The notes below the pieces were generated by a model. It ran no database searches. It was not told where the DNA came from and saw nothing but the letters and a program-made list of their open reading frames with translations. Made by a program: the position numbers and the translations under genes. Below, piece by piece: positions 15,400 through 31,907 of a stretch of 64,000 nt of DNA. The DNA is from Andrena cerasifolii (taxonomy: Eukaryota; Arthropoda; Insecta; Hymenoptera; Andrenidae). The stretch spans positions 18,702,501 through 18,766,500 of the forward strand of contig NC_135122.1 in the NCBI RefSeq assembly GCF_050908995.1, written 5' to 3'. Position 1 is the first letter of the stretch. Each line of letters begins with the position of its first letter.

Positions 15400-16231
15400 A
15401 AAATCAATATTGAAAAACCGATATTGAAAAACTGAAATCGAAAAACTGATATTGCAGACCCGATATCGAAAAACCGATATTGAAACCGATATTAGAACCG
15501 ATATGGAAAAACCGATAATGAAAAACCGATATTGAAAAACCGATATTGAAAAACCAATATTGAAAAACCGATATTGAAAAACCGATATTGAAAAACCAAT
15601 ATTGAAAACCCGATATTGAAAAACTGATATCGAAAAACTGATATTGCAAAACCGATATTGAAAAACTGATATCGAAAAACCGATATTGCAAAACCGATAT
15701 TGAAACCGATATTAGAATCGATATTGAAAAACCGATATTGAAACAGCGATATTGAAAAACCGATATTGAAAAACCGATATTGAAAAACCGATATTGAAAA
15801 ACCAATATTGAAAAACCGATATTGAAAAACTGATATCGAAAAACTGATATTGCAAAACCGATATCGAAAAACCGATATTGAAACCGATATTAGAACCGAT
15901 ATTGACAAGCCGATATTGAAAAACCGATATTGAAAAACCAATATTGAAAAACCGATATTGATAAACTGATATTGAAAAACTGATATATGATAACCGATAC
16001 TGAAAAACCGATATTGAAACCGCTATTAGAACCGCTATTGAAAATTCGATATTGAAAAACCGATATTGAAACAGCGATATTGAAAAACCAATATTGAAAA
16101 ACCGATATTGAAAAACCGATATTGAAAAACCAATATTGAAAAACCGATATTGAAAAACTGATATCGAAAAACTGATATTGCAAAACCGATATTGAAACAG
16201 CGATATTGAAAAACCGATATTGAAACCGATA

Positions 16232-18660
16232 TTAGAACCGATATTGAAAAACCGATATTGAAAAACCGATATTGAAAAACCGATAATATTGACAAGCCGA
16301 TATTGAAAAACCGATATTGAAAAACCAATATTGAAAAACCGATATTGAAAAATTGATATCGAAAAACTGATATTGTAAAACCGATATTGAAAAACTGATA
16401 TTTGATAACCGATACTGAAAAACCGATATTGAAACCGCTATTAGAACCGCTATTGAAAATTCGATATTGAAAAACCGATATTGAAACAGCGATATTGAAA
16501 AACCGATATCGAAAAACTGATATTGCAAAACCGATATTGAAAACCCGATTTTGAAACCGATATTAGAACCGATATTGAAAAGCCGATATTGAAAAACCGA
16601 TATTGAAAAACCGATATTGAAAAACCAATATTGAAAAACCGATATTGAAAAACTGTTATTGCAAAAGCGATATTGAAAAACCGATATTGAAAAACCGATA
16701 TTGAAACAGCGATATTGAAAAACCGATATTGAAACCGATATTAGAACCGATATTGAAAAACCGATAATGAAAAACCGATATTGAAAAACCGATATTGAAA
16801 AACCAATATTGAAAAACCGATATTGAAAAACCGATATTGAAAAACCAATATTGAAAAACCGATATTGAAAAACTGATATCGAAAAACTGATATTGCAAAA
16901 CCGATATTGAAAAACCGATATTGAAAAACCGATATTGAAAAACCGATATTGAAAAACTGATATCGAAAAACTGATATTGCAAAACCGATATTGAAACCGA
17001 TATTAGAACCGATATTGAAAATTCGATATTGAAAAACCGATATTGAAAAACCGATATCGAAAAACTGATATTGCAAAACCGATATTGAAAACCCGATTTT
17101 GAAACCGATATTGAAAAACCGATATTGAAAAACCGATATTGAAAAACCGATATTGAAAAACCAATATTGAAAAACCGATATTGAAAAACTGATATCGAAA
17201 AACTGATATTGAAACCGATATTGCAAAACCGATATTGGAACCGATTTTGAAACCGATAGTGAAACCGATATTGAAAAACCAAAATTGAAAACCGATATTG
17301 AAAAACCGATATTGAAAAACCGATATTGAAACAGCGATATTGAAAACTGATATTAGAACCGATATTGAAAAACCGATATTGAAAACCCGATTTTGAAACC
17401 GATATTAGAACCGATATTGAAAAACCGATATTGAAAAACCAATATTGAAAAACCGATATTGAAAAACCGATATTGAAAAACCGATATTGAAAAACCGATA
17501 TTGAAAAACCAATATTGAAAAACCGATATTGAAAAACTGATATCGAAAAACTGATATTGCAAAACCGATATTGAAAAACCGATATTGAAAAACCGATATT
17601 GAAAAACCGATATTGAAACAGCGATATTGAAAACTGATATCGAAAAACTGATATTGCAAAACCGATATTGAAAAACTGATATTGAAACCGATATTAGAAC
17701 CGATATTGAAAAACCGATATTGAAAAACCGATATTGAAAAACCGATATTGAAAAACTGATATCGAAAAACTGATATTGCAAAACCGATATCGAAAAACCG
17801 ATATTGAAACCGATATTAGAACCGATATTGAAAAGCCGATATTGAAAAACCAATATTGAAAAACCGATATTGAAAAACTGATATCGAAAAACTGATACCG
17901 AAAAACTGATATTGAAAAATCGATATTGAACAGCGATATTGAAAAACCGATATTAGAACCGATGTTGAAAAACCGATATTGAAAAACTGATATCGAAAAA
18001 CCGATATCGAAAAACTGATATTGCAAAACCGATATTGAAAACCCGATTTTGAAACCGATATTAGAACCGATATTGAAAAGCCGATATTGAAAAACCGATA
18101 TTGAAAAACCGATATTGAAAAACCAATATTGAAAAACCGATATTGAAAAACTGATATTGCAAAAGCGATATTGAAAAACCGATATTGAAAAACCGATATT
18201 GAAACAGCGATATTGAAAAACCGATATTGAAACCGATATTAGAACCGATATTGAAAAACCGATAATGAAAAACCGATATTGAAAAACCGATATTGAAAAA
18301 CCAATATTGAAAAACCGATATTGAAAAACCGATATTGAAAAACCAATATTGAAAAACCGATATTGAAAAACTGATATCGAAAAACTGATATTGCAAAACC
18401 GATATTGAAAAACCGATATTGAAAAACCGATATTGAAAAACCGATATTGAAAAACTGATATCGAAAAACTGATATTGCAAAACCGATATTGAAACCGATA
18501 TTAGAACCGATATTGAAAATTCGATATTGAAAAACCGATATTGAAAAACCGATATCGAAAAACTGATATTGCAAAACCGATATTGAAAACCCGATTTTGA
18601 AACCCATATTGAAAAACCGATATTGAAAAACCGATATTGAAAAACCGATATTGAAAAACC
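16232..18660. repeat. Satellite block duplicated at 23205-25687 (offset 6973-7027)
   Basis: Collinear with 23205-25687. The offset is 6973 bp up to about 17340 and 7027 bp after it. The 54-bp step corresponds to satellite missing at the irregular AACTGATATTAGAACC junction near 17343. Rare variants such as CCCATATTG (18603 and 25630) are shared. The ends are approximate. Confidence 0.7.
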
Positions 18661-18949
18661 AATATTGAAAAACCGATATTGAAAAACCAATATTGAAAAA
18701 CCGATATTGAAAAACCGATATTGAAAAACCGATATTGAAAAACCGATATTGAAAAACCAATATTGAAAAACCGATATTGAAAAACTGATATCGAAAAACT
18801 GATATTGCAAAACCGATATTGAAAAACCGATATTGAAAAACCGATATTGAAAAACCGATATTGAAACAGCGATATTGAAAACTGATATCGAAAAACTGAT
18901 ATTGCAAAACCGATATTGAAAAACTGATATTGAAACCGATATTAGAACC

Positions 18950-20440
18950 GATATTGAAAAACCGATATTGAAAAACCGATATTGAAAAACCGATATTGAA
19001 AAACTGATATCGAAAAACTGATATTGCAAAACCGATATCGAAAAACCGATATTGAAACCGATATTAGAACCGATATTGAAAAGCCGATATTGAAAAACCA
19101 ATATTGAAAAACCGATATTGAAAAACTGATATCGAAAAACTGATACCGAAAAACTGATATTGAAAAATCGATATTGAACAGCGATATTGAAAAACCGATA
19201 TTAGAACCGATGTTGAAAAACCGATATTGAAAAACTGATATCGAAAAACTGATATTGAAAAACTGATATCGAAAAACTGATATTGCAAAACCGATATCGA
19301 AAAACCGATATTGAAACCGATATTAGAACCGATATTGACAAGCCGATATTGAAAAACCGATATTGAAAAACCAATATTGAAAAACCGATATTGAAAAATT
19401 GATATCGAAAAACTGATATTGTAAAACCGATATTGAAAAACTGATATTTGATAACCGATACTGAAAAACCGATATTGAAACCGCTATTAGAACCGCTATT
19501 GAAAATTCGATATTGAAAAACCGATATTGAAACAGCGATATTGAAAAACCGATATCGAAAAACTGATATTGCAAAACCGATATTGAAAACCCGATTTTGA
19601 AACCGATATTAGAACCGATATTGAAAAGCCGATATTGAAAAACCGATATTGAAAAACCGATATTGAAAAACCAATATTGAAAAACCGATATTGAAAAACT
19701 GATATTGCAAAAGCGATATTGAAAAACCGATATTGAAAAACCGATATTGAAACAGCGATATTGAAAAACCGATATTGAAACCGATATTAGAACCGATATT
19801 GAAAAACCGATAATGAAAAACCGATATTGAAAAACCGATATTGAAAAACCAATATTGAAAAACCGATATTGAAAAACCGATATTGAAAAACCAATATTGA
19901 AAAACCGATATTGAAAAACTGATATCGAAAAACTGATATTGCAAAACCGATATTGAAAAACCGATATTGAAAAACCGATATTGAAAAACCGATATTGAAA
20001 AACTGATATCGAAAAACTGATATTGCAAAACCGATATTGAAACCGATATTAGAACCGATATTGAAAATTCGATATTGAAAAACCGATATTGAAAAACCGA
20101 TATCGAAAAACTGATATTGCAAAACCGATATTGAAAACCCGATTTTGAAACCGATATTGAAAAACCGATATTGAAAAACCGATATTGAAAAACCGATATT
20201 GAAAAACCAATATTGAAAAACCGATATTGAAAAACTGATATCGAAAAACTGATATTGAAACCGATATTGCAAAACCGATATTGGAACCGATTTTGAAACC
20301 GATAGTGAAACCGATATTGAAAAACCAAAATTGAAAACCGATATTGAAAAACCGATATTGAAAAACCGATATTGAAACAGCGATATTGAAAACTGATATC
20401 GAAAAACTGATATTGCAAAACCGATATTGAAAAACTGATA
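18950..20440. repeat. Satellite block duplicated at 26142-27632 (offset 7192)
   Basis: The order of variants, including the single 13-bp GAACAGCGATATT form near 19176 (also at 26368), repeats at a constant 7192-bp offset. The ends are approximate. Confidence 0.65.
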
Positions 20441-22155
20441 TTGAAACCGATATTAGAACCGATATTGAAAAACCGATATTGAAAACCCGATTTTGAAACC
20501 GATATTGAAAAACTGATATTGAAACCGATATTAGAACCGATATTGAAAAACCGATATTGAAAAACCGATATTGAAAAACCGATATTGAAAAACTGATATC
20601 GAAAAACTGATATTGCAAAACCGATATCGAAAAACCGATATTGAAACCGATATTAGAACCGATATTGAAAAGCCGATATAGAAAAACCAATATTGAAAAA
20701 CCGATATTGAAACCGATATTAGAACCGATATTGAAAAACCGATATTGAAAAACCGATATTGAAAAACCGATAATATTGACAAGCCGATATTGAAAAACCG
20801 ATATTGAAAAACCAATATTGAAAAACCGATATTGAAAAATTGATATCGAAAAACTGATATTGTAAAACCGATATTGAAAAACTGATATTTGATAACCGAT
20901 ACTGAAAAACCGATATTGAAACCGCTATTAGAACCGCTATTGAAAATTCGATATTGAAAAACCGATATTGAAACAGCGATATTGAAAAACCGATATCGAA
21001 AAACTGATATTGCAAAACCGATATTGAAAACCCGATTTTGAAACCGATATTAGAACCGATATTGAAAAGCCGATATTGAAAAACCGATATTGAAAAACCG
21101 ATATTGAAAAACCAATATTGAAAAACCGATATTGAAAAACTGTTATTGCAAAAGCGATATTGAAAAACCGATATTGAAAAACCGATATTGAAACAGCGAT
21201 ATTGAAAAACCGATATTGAAACCGATATTAGAACCGATATTGAAAAACCGATAATGAAAAACCGATATTGAAAAACCGATATTGAAAAACCAATATTGAA
21301 AAACCGATATTGAAAAACCGATATTGAAAAACCAATATTGAAAAACCGATATTGAAAAACTGATATCGAAAAACTGATATTGCAAAACCGATATTGAAAA
21401 ACCGATATTGAAAAACCGATATTGAAAAACCGATATTGAAAAACTGATATCGAAAAACTGATATTGCAAAACCGATATTGAAACCGATATTAGAACCGAT
21501 ATTGAAAATTCGATATTGAAAAACCGATATTGAAAAACCGATATCGAAAAACTGATATTGCAAAACCGATATTGAAAACCCGATTTTGAAACCGATATTG
21601 AAAAACCGATATTGAAAAACCGATATTGAAAAACCGATATTGAAAAACCAATATTGAAAAACCGATATTGAAAAACTGATATCGAAAAACTGATATTGAA
21701 ACCGATATTGCAAAACCGATATTGGAACCGATTTTGAAACCGATAGTGAAACCGATATTGAAAAACCAAAATTGAAAACCGATATTGAAAAACCGATATT
21801 GAAAAACCGATATTGAAACAGCGATATTGAAAACTGATATCGAAAAACTGATATTGCAAAACCGATATTGAAAAACTGATATTGAAACCGATATTAGAAC
21901 CGATATTGAAAAACCGATATTGAAAACCCGATTTTGAAACCGATATTAGAACCGATATTGAAAAACCGATATTGAAAAACCAATATTGAAAAACCGATAT
22001 TGAAAAACCGATATTGAAAAACCGATATTGAAAAACCGATATTGAAAAACCAATATTGAAAAACCGATATTGAAAAACTGATATCGAAAAACTGATATTG
22101 CAAAACCGATATTGAAAAACCGATATTGAAAAACCGATATTGAAAAACCGATATT
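20240..22155. repeat. Satellite block duplicated at 22726-24641 (offset 2486)
   Basis: A block of about 1.9 kb whose rare units (CCGATATAG at about 20675 and 23161, the GATAATATTGACAAG junction at about 20769 and 23255, CTGTTATTGC at about 21141 and 23627) recur 2486 bp downstream. Divergence begins near 22156/24642. Confidence 0.75.
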
Positions 22156-23204
22156 GAAAAACTGATATCGAAAAACTGATATTGCAAAACCGATATCGAA
22201 AAACCGATATTGAAACCGATATTAGAACCGATATTGAAAAGCCGATATTGAAAAACCAATATTGAAAAACCGATATTGAAAAACTGATATCGAAAAACTG
22301 ATACCGAAAAACTGATATTGAAAAATCGATATTGAACAGCGATATTGAAAAACCGATATTAGAACCGATGTTGAAAAACCGATATTGAAAAACTGATATC
22401 GAAAAACTGATATTGAAAAACTGATATCGAAAAACTGATATTGCAAAACCGATATCGAAAAACCGATATTGAAACCGATATTAGAACCGATATTGACAAG
22501 CCGATATTGAAAAACCGATATTGAAAAACCAATATTGAAAAACCGATATTGAAAAATTGATATCGAAAAACTGATATTGTAAAACCGATATTGAAAAACT
22601 GATATTTGATAACCGATACTGAAAAACCGATATTGAAACCGCTATTAGAACCGCTATTGAAAATTCGATATTGAAAAACCGATATTGAAAAACCAATATT
22701 GAAAAACCGATATTGAAAAATTGATATCGAAAAACTGATATTGAAACCGATATTGCAAAACCGATATTGGAACCGATTTTGAAACCGATAGTGAAACCGA
22801 TATTGAAAAACCAAAATTGAAAACCGATATTGAAAAACCGATATTGAAAAACCGATATTGAAACAGCGATATTGAAAACTGATATCGAAAAACTGATATT
22901 GCAAAACCGATATTGAAAAACTGATATTGAAACCGATATTAGAACCGATATTGAAAAACCGATATTGAAAACCCGATTTTGAAACCGATATTGAAAAACT
23001 GATATTGAAACCGATATTAGAACCGATATTGAAAAACCGATATTGAAAAACCGATATTGAAAAACCGATATTGAAAAACTGATATCGAAAAACTGATATT
23101 GCAAAACCGATATCGAAAAACCGATATTGAAACCGATATTAGAACCGATATTGAAAAGCCGATATAGAAAAACCAATATTGAAAAACCGATATTGAAACC
23201 GATA

Positions 23205-25687
23205 TTAGAACCGATATTGAAAAACCGATATTGAAAAACCGATATTGAAAAACCGATAATATTGACAAGCCGATATTGAAAAACCGATATTGAAAAACCA
23301 ATATTGAAAAACCGATATTGAAAAATTGATATCGAAAAACTGATATTGTAAAACCGATATTGAAAAACTGATATTTGATAACCGATACTGAAAAACCGAT
23401 ATTGAAACCGCTATTAGAACCGCTATTGAAAATTCGATATTGAAAAACCGATATTGAAACAGCGATATTGAAAAACCGATATCGAAAAACTGATATTGCA
23501 AAACCGATATTGAAAACCCGATTTTGAAACCGATATTAGAACCGATATTGAAAAGCCGATATTGAAAAACCGATATTGAAAAACCGATATTGAAAAACCA
23601 ATATTGAAAAACCGATATTGAAAAACTGTTATTGCAAAAGCGATATTGAAAAACCGATATTGAAAAACCGATATTGAAACAGCGATATTGAAAAACCGAT
23701 ATTGAAACCGATATTAGAACCGATATTGAAAAACCGATAATGAAAAACCGATATTGAAAAACCGATATTGAAAAACCAATATTGAAAAACCGATATTGAA
23801 AAACCGATATTGAAAAACCAATATTGAAAAACCGATATTGAAAAACTGATATCGAAAAACTGATATTGCAAAACCGATATTGAAAAACCGATATTGAAAA
23901 ACCGATATTGAAAAACCGATATTGAAAAACTGATATCGAAAAACTGATATTGCAAAACCGATATTGAAACCGATATTAGAACCGATATTGAAAATTCGAT
24001 ATTGAAAAACCGATATTGAAAAACCGATATCGAAAAACTGATATTGCAAAACCGATATTGAAAACCCGATTTTGAAACCGATATTGAAAAACCGATATTG
24101 AAAAACCGATATTGAAAAACCGATATTGAAAAACCAATATTGAAAAACCGATATTGAAAAACTGATATCGAAAAACTGATATTGAAACCGATATTGCAAA
24201 ACCGATATTGGAACCGATTTTGAAACCGATAGTGAAACCGATATTGAAAAACCAAAATTGAAAACCGATATTGAAAAACCGATATTGAAAAACCGATATT
24301 GAAACAGCGATATTGAAAACTGATATCGAAAAACTGATATTGCAAAACCGATATTGAAAAACTGATATTGAAACCGATATTAGAACCGATATTGAAAAAC
24401 CGATATTGAAAACCCGATTTTGAAACCGATATTAGAACCGATATTGAAAAACCGATATTGAAAAACCAATATTGAAAAACCGATATTGAAAAACCGATAT
24501 TGAAAAACCGATATTGAAAAACCGATATTGAAAAACCAATATTGAAAAACCGATATTGAAAAACTGATATCGAAAAACTGATATTGCAAAACCGATATTG
24601 AAAAACCGATATTGAAAAACCGATATTGAAAAACCGATATTGAAACAGCGATATTGAAAACTGATATCGAAAAACTGATATTGCAAAACCGATATTGAAA
24701 AACTGATATTGAAACCGATATTAGAACCGATATTGAAAAACCGATATTGAAAAACCGATATTGAAAAACCGATATTGAAAAACTGATATCGAAAAACTGA
24801 TATTGCAAAACCGATATCGAAAAACCGATATTGAAACCGATATTAGAACCGATATTGAAAAGCCGATATTGAAAAACCAATATTGAAAAACCGATATTGA
24901 AAAACTGATATCGAAAAACTGATACCGAAAAACTGATATTGAAAAATCGATATTGAACAGCGATATTGAAAAACCGATATTAGAACCGATGTTGAAAAAC
25001 CGATATTGAAAAACTGATATCGAAAAACCGATATCGAAAAACTGATATTGCAAAACCGATATTGAAAACCCGATTTTGAAACCGATATTAGAACCGATAT
25101 TGAAAAGCCGATATTGAAAAACCGATATTGAAAAACCGATATTGAAAAACCAATATTGAAAAACCGATATTGAAAAACTGATATTGCAAAAGCGATATTG
25201 AAAAACCGATATTGAAAAACCGATATTGAAACAGCGATATTGAAAAACCGATATTGAAACCGATATTAGAACCGATATTGAAAAACCGATAATGAAAAAC
25301 CGATATTGAAAAACCGATATTGAAAAACCAATATTGAAAAACCGATATTGAAAAACCGATATTGAAAAACCAATATTGAAAAACCGATATTGAAAAACTG
25401 ATATCGAAAAACTGATATTGCAAAACCGATATTGAAAAACCGATATTGAAAAACCGATATTGAAAAACCGATATTGAAAAACTGATATCGAAAAACTGAT
25501 ATTGCAAAACCGATATTGAAACCGATATTAGAACCGATATTGAAAATTCGATATTGAAAAACCGATATTGAAAAACCGATATCGAAAAACTGATATTGCA
25601 AAACCGATATTGAAAACCCGATTTTGAAACCCATATTGAAAAACCGATATTGAAAAACCGATATTGAAAAACCGATATTGAAAAACC
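23205..25687. repeat. Satellite block, second copy of 16232-18660
   Basis: Collinear with 16232-18660, but retains the 54 bp missing there. It also overlaps the 2486-bp-offset duplication (22726-24641), so the arm is a mosaic of overlapping duplications rather than one simple higher-order period. Confidence 0.7.
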
Positions 25688-28600
25688 AATATTGAAAAAC
25701 CGATATTGAAAAACTGATATCGAAAAACTGATATTGAAACCGATATTGCAAAACCGATATTGGAACCGATTTTGAAACCGATAGTGAAACCGATATTGAA
25801 AAACCAAAATTGAAAACCGATATTGAAAAACCGATATTGAAAAACCGATATTGAAACAGCGATATTGAAAACTGATATCGAAAAACTGATATTGCAAAAC
25901 CGATATTGAAAAACTGATATTGAAACCGATATTAGAACCGATATTGAAAAACCGATATTGAAAACCCGATTTTGAAACCGATATTAGAACCGATATTGAA
26001 AAACCGATATTGAAAAACCAATATTGAAAAACCGATATTGAAAAACCGATATTGAAAAACCGATATTGAAAAACCGATATTGAAAAACCAATATTGAAAA
26101 ACCGATATTGAAAAACTGATATTGAAACCGATATTAGAACCGATATTGAAAAACCGATATTGAAAAACCGATATTGAAAAACCGATATTGAAAAACTGAT
26201 ATCGAAAAACTGATATTGCAAAACCGATATCGAAAAACCGATATTGAAACCGATATTAGAACCGATATTGAAAAGCCGATATTGAAAAACCAATATTGAA
26301 AAACCGATATTGAAAAACTGATATCGAAAAACTGATACCGAAAAACTGATATTGAAAAATCGATATTGAACAGCGATATTGAAAAACCGATATTAGAACC
26401 GATGTTGAAAAACCGATATTGAAAAACTGATATCGAAAAACTGATATTGAAAAACTGATATCGAAAAACTGATATTGCAAAACCGATATCGAAAAACCGA
26501 TATTGAAACCGATATTAGAACCGATATTGACAAGCCGATATTGAAAAACCGATATTGAAAAACCAATATTGAAAAACCGATATTGAAAAATTGATATCGA
26601 AAAACTGATATTGTAAAACCGATATTGAAAAACTGATATTTGATAACCGATACTGAAAAACCGATATTGAAACCGCTATTAGAACCGCTATTGAAAATTC
26701 GATATTGAAAAACCGATATTGAAACAGCGATATTGAAAAACCGATATCGAAAAACTGATATTGCAAAACCGATATTGAAAACCCGATTTTGAAACCGATA
26801 TTAGAACCGATATTGAAAAGCCGATATTGAAAAACCGATATTGAAAAACCGATATTGAAAAACCAATATTGAAAAACCGATATTGAAAAACTGATATTGC
26901 AAAAGCGATATTGAAAAACCGATATTGAAAAACCGATATTGAAACAGCGATATTGAAAAACCGATATTGAAACCGATATTAGAACCGATATTGAAAAACC
27001 GATAATGAAAAACCGATATTGAAAAACCGATATTGAAAAACCAATATTGAAAAACCGATATTGAAAAACCGATATTGAAAAACCAATATTGAAAAACCGA
27101 TATTGAAAAACTGATATCGAAAAACTGATATTGCAAAACCGATATTGAAAAACCGATATTGAAAAACCGATATTGAAAAACCGTTATTGAAAAACTGATA
27201 TCGAAAAACTGATATTGCAAAACCGATATTGAAACCGATATTAGAACCGATATTGAAAATTCGATATTGAAAAACCGATATTGAAAAACCGATATCGAAA
27301 AACTGATATTGCAAAACCGATATTGAAAACCCGATTTTGAAACCGATATTGAAAAACCGATATTGAAAAACCGATATTGAAAAACCGATATTGAAAAACC
27401 AATATTGAAAAACCGATATTGAAAAACTGATATCGAAAAACTGATATTGAAACCGATATTGCAAAACCGATATTGGAACCGATTTTGAAACCGATAGTGA
27501 AACCGATATTGAAAAACCAAAATTGAAAACCGATATTGAAAAACCGATATTGAAAAACCGATATTGAAACAGCGATATTGAAAACTGATATCGAAAAACT
27601 GATATTGCAAAACCGATATTGAAAAACTGATATTGAAACCGATATTAGAACCGATATTGAAAAACCGATATTGAAAACCCGATTTTGAAACCGATATTGA
27701 AAAACTGATATTGAAACCGATATTAGAACCGATATTGAAAAACCGATATTGAAAAACCGATATTGAAAAACCGATATTGAAAAACTGATATCGAAAAACT
27801 GATATTGCAAAACCGATATCGAAAAACTGATATTGCAAAACCGATATCGAAAAACCGATATTGAAACCGATATTAGAACCGATATTGAAAAGCCGATATT
27901 GAAAAACCAATATTGAAAAACCGATATTGAAAAACTGATATCGAAAAACTGATACCGAAAAACTGATATTGAAAAATCGATATTGAAACAGCGATATTGA
28001 AAAACCGATATTAGAACCGATGTTGAAAAACCGATATTGAAAAACTGATATCGAAAAACTGATATTGAAAAACTGATATCGAAAAACTGATATTGCAAAA
28101 CCGATATCGAAAAACCGATATTGAAACCGATATTAGAACCGATATTGACAAGCCGATATTGAAAAACCGATATTGAAAAACCAATATTGAAAAACCGATA
28201 TTGAAAAATTGATATCGAAAAACTGATATTGTAAAACCGATATTGAAAAACTGATATTTGATAACCGATACTGAAAAACCGATATTGAAACCGCTATTAG
28301 AACCGCTATTGAAAATTCGATATTGAAAAACCGATATTGAAACAGCGATATTGAAAAACCGATATCGAAAAACTGATATTGCAAAACCGATATTGAAAAC
28401 CCGATTTTGAAACCGATATTAGAACCGATATTGAAAAGCCGATATTGAAAAACCGATATTGAAAAACCGATATTGAAAAACCAATATTGAAAAACCGATA
28501 TTGAAAAACTGATATTGCAAAAGCGATATTGAAAAACCGATATTGAAAAACCGATATTGAAACAGCGATATTGAAAAACCGATATTGAAACCGATATTAG

Positions 28601-31600
28601 AACCGATATTGAAAAACCGATAATGAAAAACCGATATTGAAAAACCGATATTGAAAAACCAATATTGAAAAACCGATATTGAAAAACCGATATTGAAAAA
28701 CCAATATTGAAAACCCGATATTGAAAAACTGATATCGAAAAACTGATATTGCAAAACCGATATTGAAAAACTGATATCGAAAAACCGATATTGCAAAACC
28801 GATATTGAAACCGATATTAGAATCGATATTGAAAAACCGATATTGAAACAGCGATATTGAAAAACCGATATTGAAAAACCGATATTGAAACAGCGATATT
28901 GAAAAACCGATATTGAAACCGATATTAGAACCGATATTGAAAAACCGATAATGAAAAACCGATATTGAAAAACCGATATTGAAAAACCAATATTGAAAAA
29001 CCGATATTGAAAAACCGATATTGAAAAACCAATATTGAAAAACCGATATTGAAAAACCGATATTGAAAAACCAATATTGAAAAACCGATATTGAAAAACT
29101 GATATCGAAAAACTGATATTGCAAAACCGATATTGAAAAACCGATATTGAAAAACCGATATTGAAAAACCGATATTGAAAAACCGATATTGAAAAACCGA
29201 TATTGAAAAACCAATATTGAAAAACCGATATTGAAAAACTGATATCGAAAAACTGATATTGCAAAACCGATATTGAAACAGCGATATTGAAAAACCGATA
29301 TTGAAACCGATATTAGAACCGATATTGAAAAACCGGTATTGAAAAACCGATATTGAAAAACCGATATTGAAAAACCGATATTGAAAAACCAATATTGAGA
29401 AACCGATATTGAAAAACTGATATTGAAAAACTGATATCGAAAAACTGATATTGCAAAACCGATATTGAAAAACTGATATCGAAAAACTGATATTGAAAAA
29501 TCGATATTGAAACAGCGATATTGAAAAACCGATATTAGAACCGATGTTGAAAAACCGATATTGAAAAACCGATATTGAAAAACCGATATTGAAAAACCGA
29601 TATTGAAAAACCAATATTGAGAAACCGATATTGAAAAACCGATATTGAAAAACCAATATTGAGAAACCGATATTGAAAAACTGATATTGAAAAACTGATA
29701 TCGAAAAACTGATATTGCAAAACCGATATTGAAAAACTGATATCGAAAAACTGATATTGAAAAACCAATATTGAAAAACCGATATTGAAAAACTGATATT
29801 GAAAAACTGATATCGAAAAACTGATATTGCAAAACCGATATCGATAAACCGATATTGAAACCGATATTAGAACCGATATTGACAAGCCGATATTGAAAAA
29901 CCGATATTGAAAAACCAATATTGAAAAACCGATATTGATAAACTGATATTGAAAAACTGATATATGATAACCGATACTGAAAAACCGATATTGAAACCGC
30001 TATTAGAACCGCTATTGAAAATTCGATATTGAAAAACCGATATTGAAACAGCGATATTGAAAAACCAATATTGAAAAACCGATATTGAAAAACCGATATT
30101 GAAAAACCAATATTGAAAAACCGATATTGAAAAACTGATATCGAAAAACTGATATTGCAAAACCGATATTGAAACAGCGATATTGAAAAACCGATATTGA
30201 AACCGATATTAGAACCGATATTGAAAAACCGATATTGAAAAACCGATATTGAAAAACCGATATTGAAAAACCGATATTGAAAAACCAATATTGAGAAACC
30301 GATATTGAAAAACTGATATTGAAAAACTGATATCGAAAAACTGATATTGCAAAACCGATATTGAAAAACTGATATCGAAAAACTGATATTGAAAAATCGA
30401 TATTGAAACAGCGATATTGAAAAACCGATATTAGAACCGATGTTGAAAAACCGATATTGAAAAACCGATATTGAAAAACCGATATTGAAAAACCGATATT
30501 GAAAAACCAATATTGAGAAACCGATATTGAAAAACTGATATCGAAAAACGGATATTGCAAAACCGATATTGAAAAACCGATATTGAAAAACCGATATTGA
30601 AACAGCGATATTGAAAACTGATATCGAAAAACTGATATTGCAAAACCGATATTGAAAAACTGATATTGAAACCGATATTAGAACCGATATTGAAAAACCG
30701 ATATTGAAAAACCGATATTGAAAAACCGATATTGAAAAACCGATATTGAAAAATTGATATCGAAAAACTGATATTGTAAAACCGATATTGAAAAACTGAT
30801 ATTTGATAACCGATACTGAAAAACCGATATTGAAACCGCTATTAGAACCGCTATTGAAAATTCGATATTGAAAAACCGATATTGAAACAGCGATATTGAA
30901 AAACCGATATCGAAAAACTGATATTGCAAAACCGATATTGAAAACCCGATTTTGAAACCGATATTAGAACCGATATTGAAAAGCCGATATTGAAAAACCG
31001 ATATTGAAAAACCGATATTGAAAAACCAATATTGAAAAACCGATATTGAAAAACTGATATTGTAAAAGCGATATTGAAAAACCGATATTGAAAAACCGAT
31101 ATTGAAACAGCGATATTGAAAAACCGATATTGAAACCGATATTAGAACCGATATTGAAAAACCGATAATGAAAAACCGATATTGAAAAACCGATATTGAA
31201 AAACCAATATTGAAAAACCGATATTGAAAAACCGATATTGAAAAACCAATATTGAAAAACCGATATTGAAAAACTGATATCGAAAAACTGATATTGCAAA
31301 ACCGATATTGAAAAACCGATATTGAAAAACCGATATTGAAAAACCGATATTGAAAAACTGATATCGAAAAACTGATATTGCAAAACCGATATTGAAACCG
31401 ATATTAGAACCGATATTGAAAATTCGATATTGAAAAACCGATATTGAAAAACCGATATCGAAAAACTGATATTGCAAAACCGATATTGAAAACCCGATTT
31501 TGAAACCGATATTGAAAAACCGATATTGAAAAACCGATATTGAAAAACCAATATTGAAAAACCGATATTGAAAAACTGATATCGAAAAACTGATATTGCA

Positions 31601-31907
31601 AAACCGATATTGAAAAACCGATATTGAAAAACCGATATTGAAAAACCAATATTGAAAAACCGATATTGAAAAACCGATATTGAAAAACCAATATTGAAAA
31701 ACCGATATTGAAAAACTGAAATCGAAAAACTGATATTGCAGACCCGATATCGAAAAACCGATATTGAAACCGATATTAGAACCGATATGGAAAAGCCGAT
31801 ATTGAAAAACCGATATTGAAAAACCAATATTGAAAAACCGATATTGATAAACTGATATTGAAAAACCAATATTGAAAAACCGATATTGAAAAACTGATAT
31901 CGAAAAA

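Noticed and set aside
413..31691. Dozens of long minus-strand reading frames encoding FQYRFFNIGFSISV-type repeats
   Set aside because: They translate the satellite. The unit has no stop in any minus frame and 14 is not a multiple of 3, so every frame gives the same repeat. Overlapping frames are equally open, starts are often non-ATG and no promoter or domain is present.
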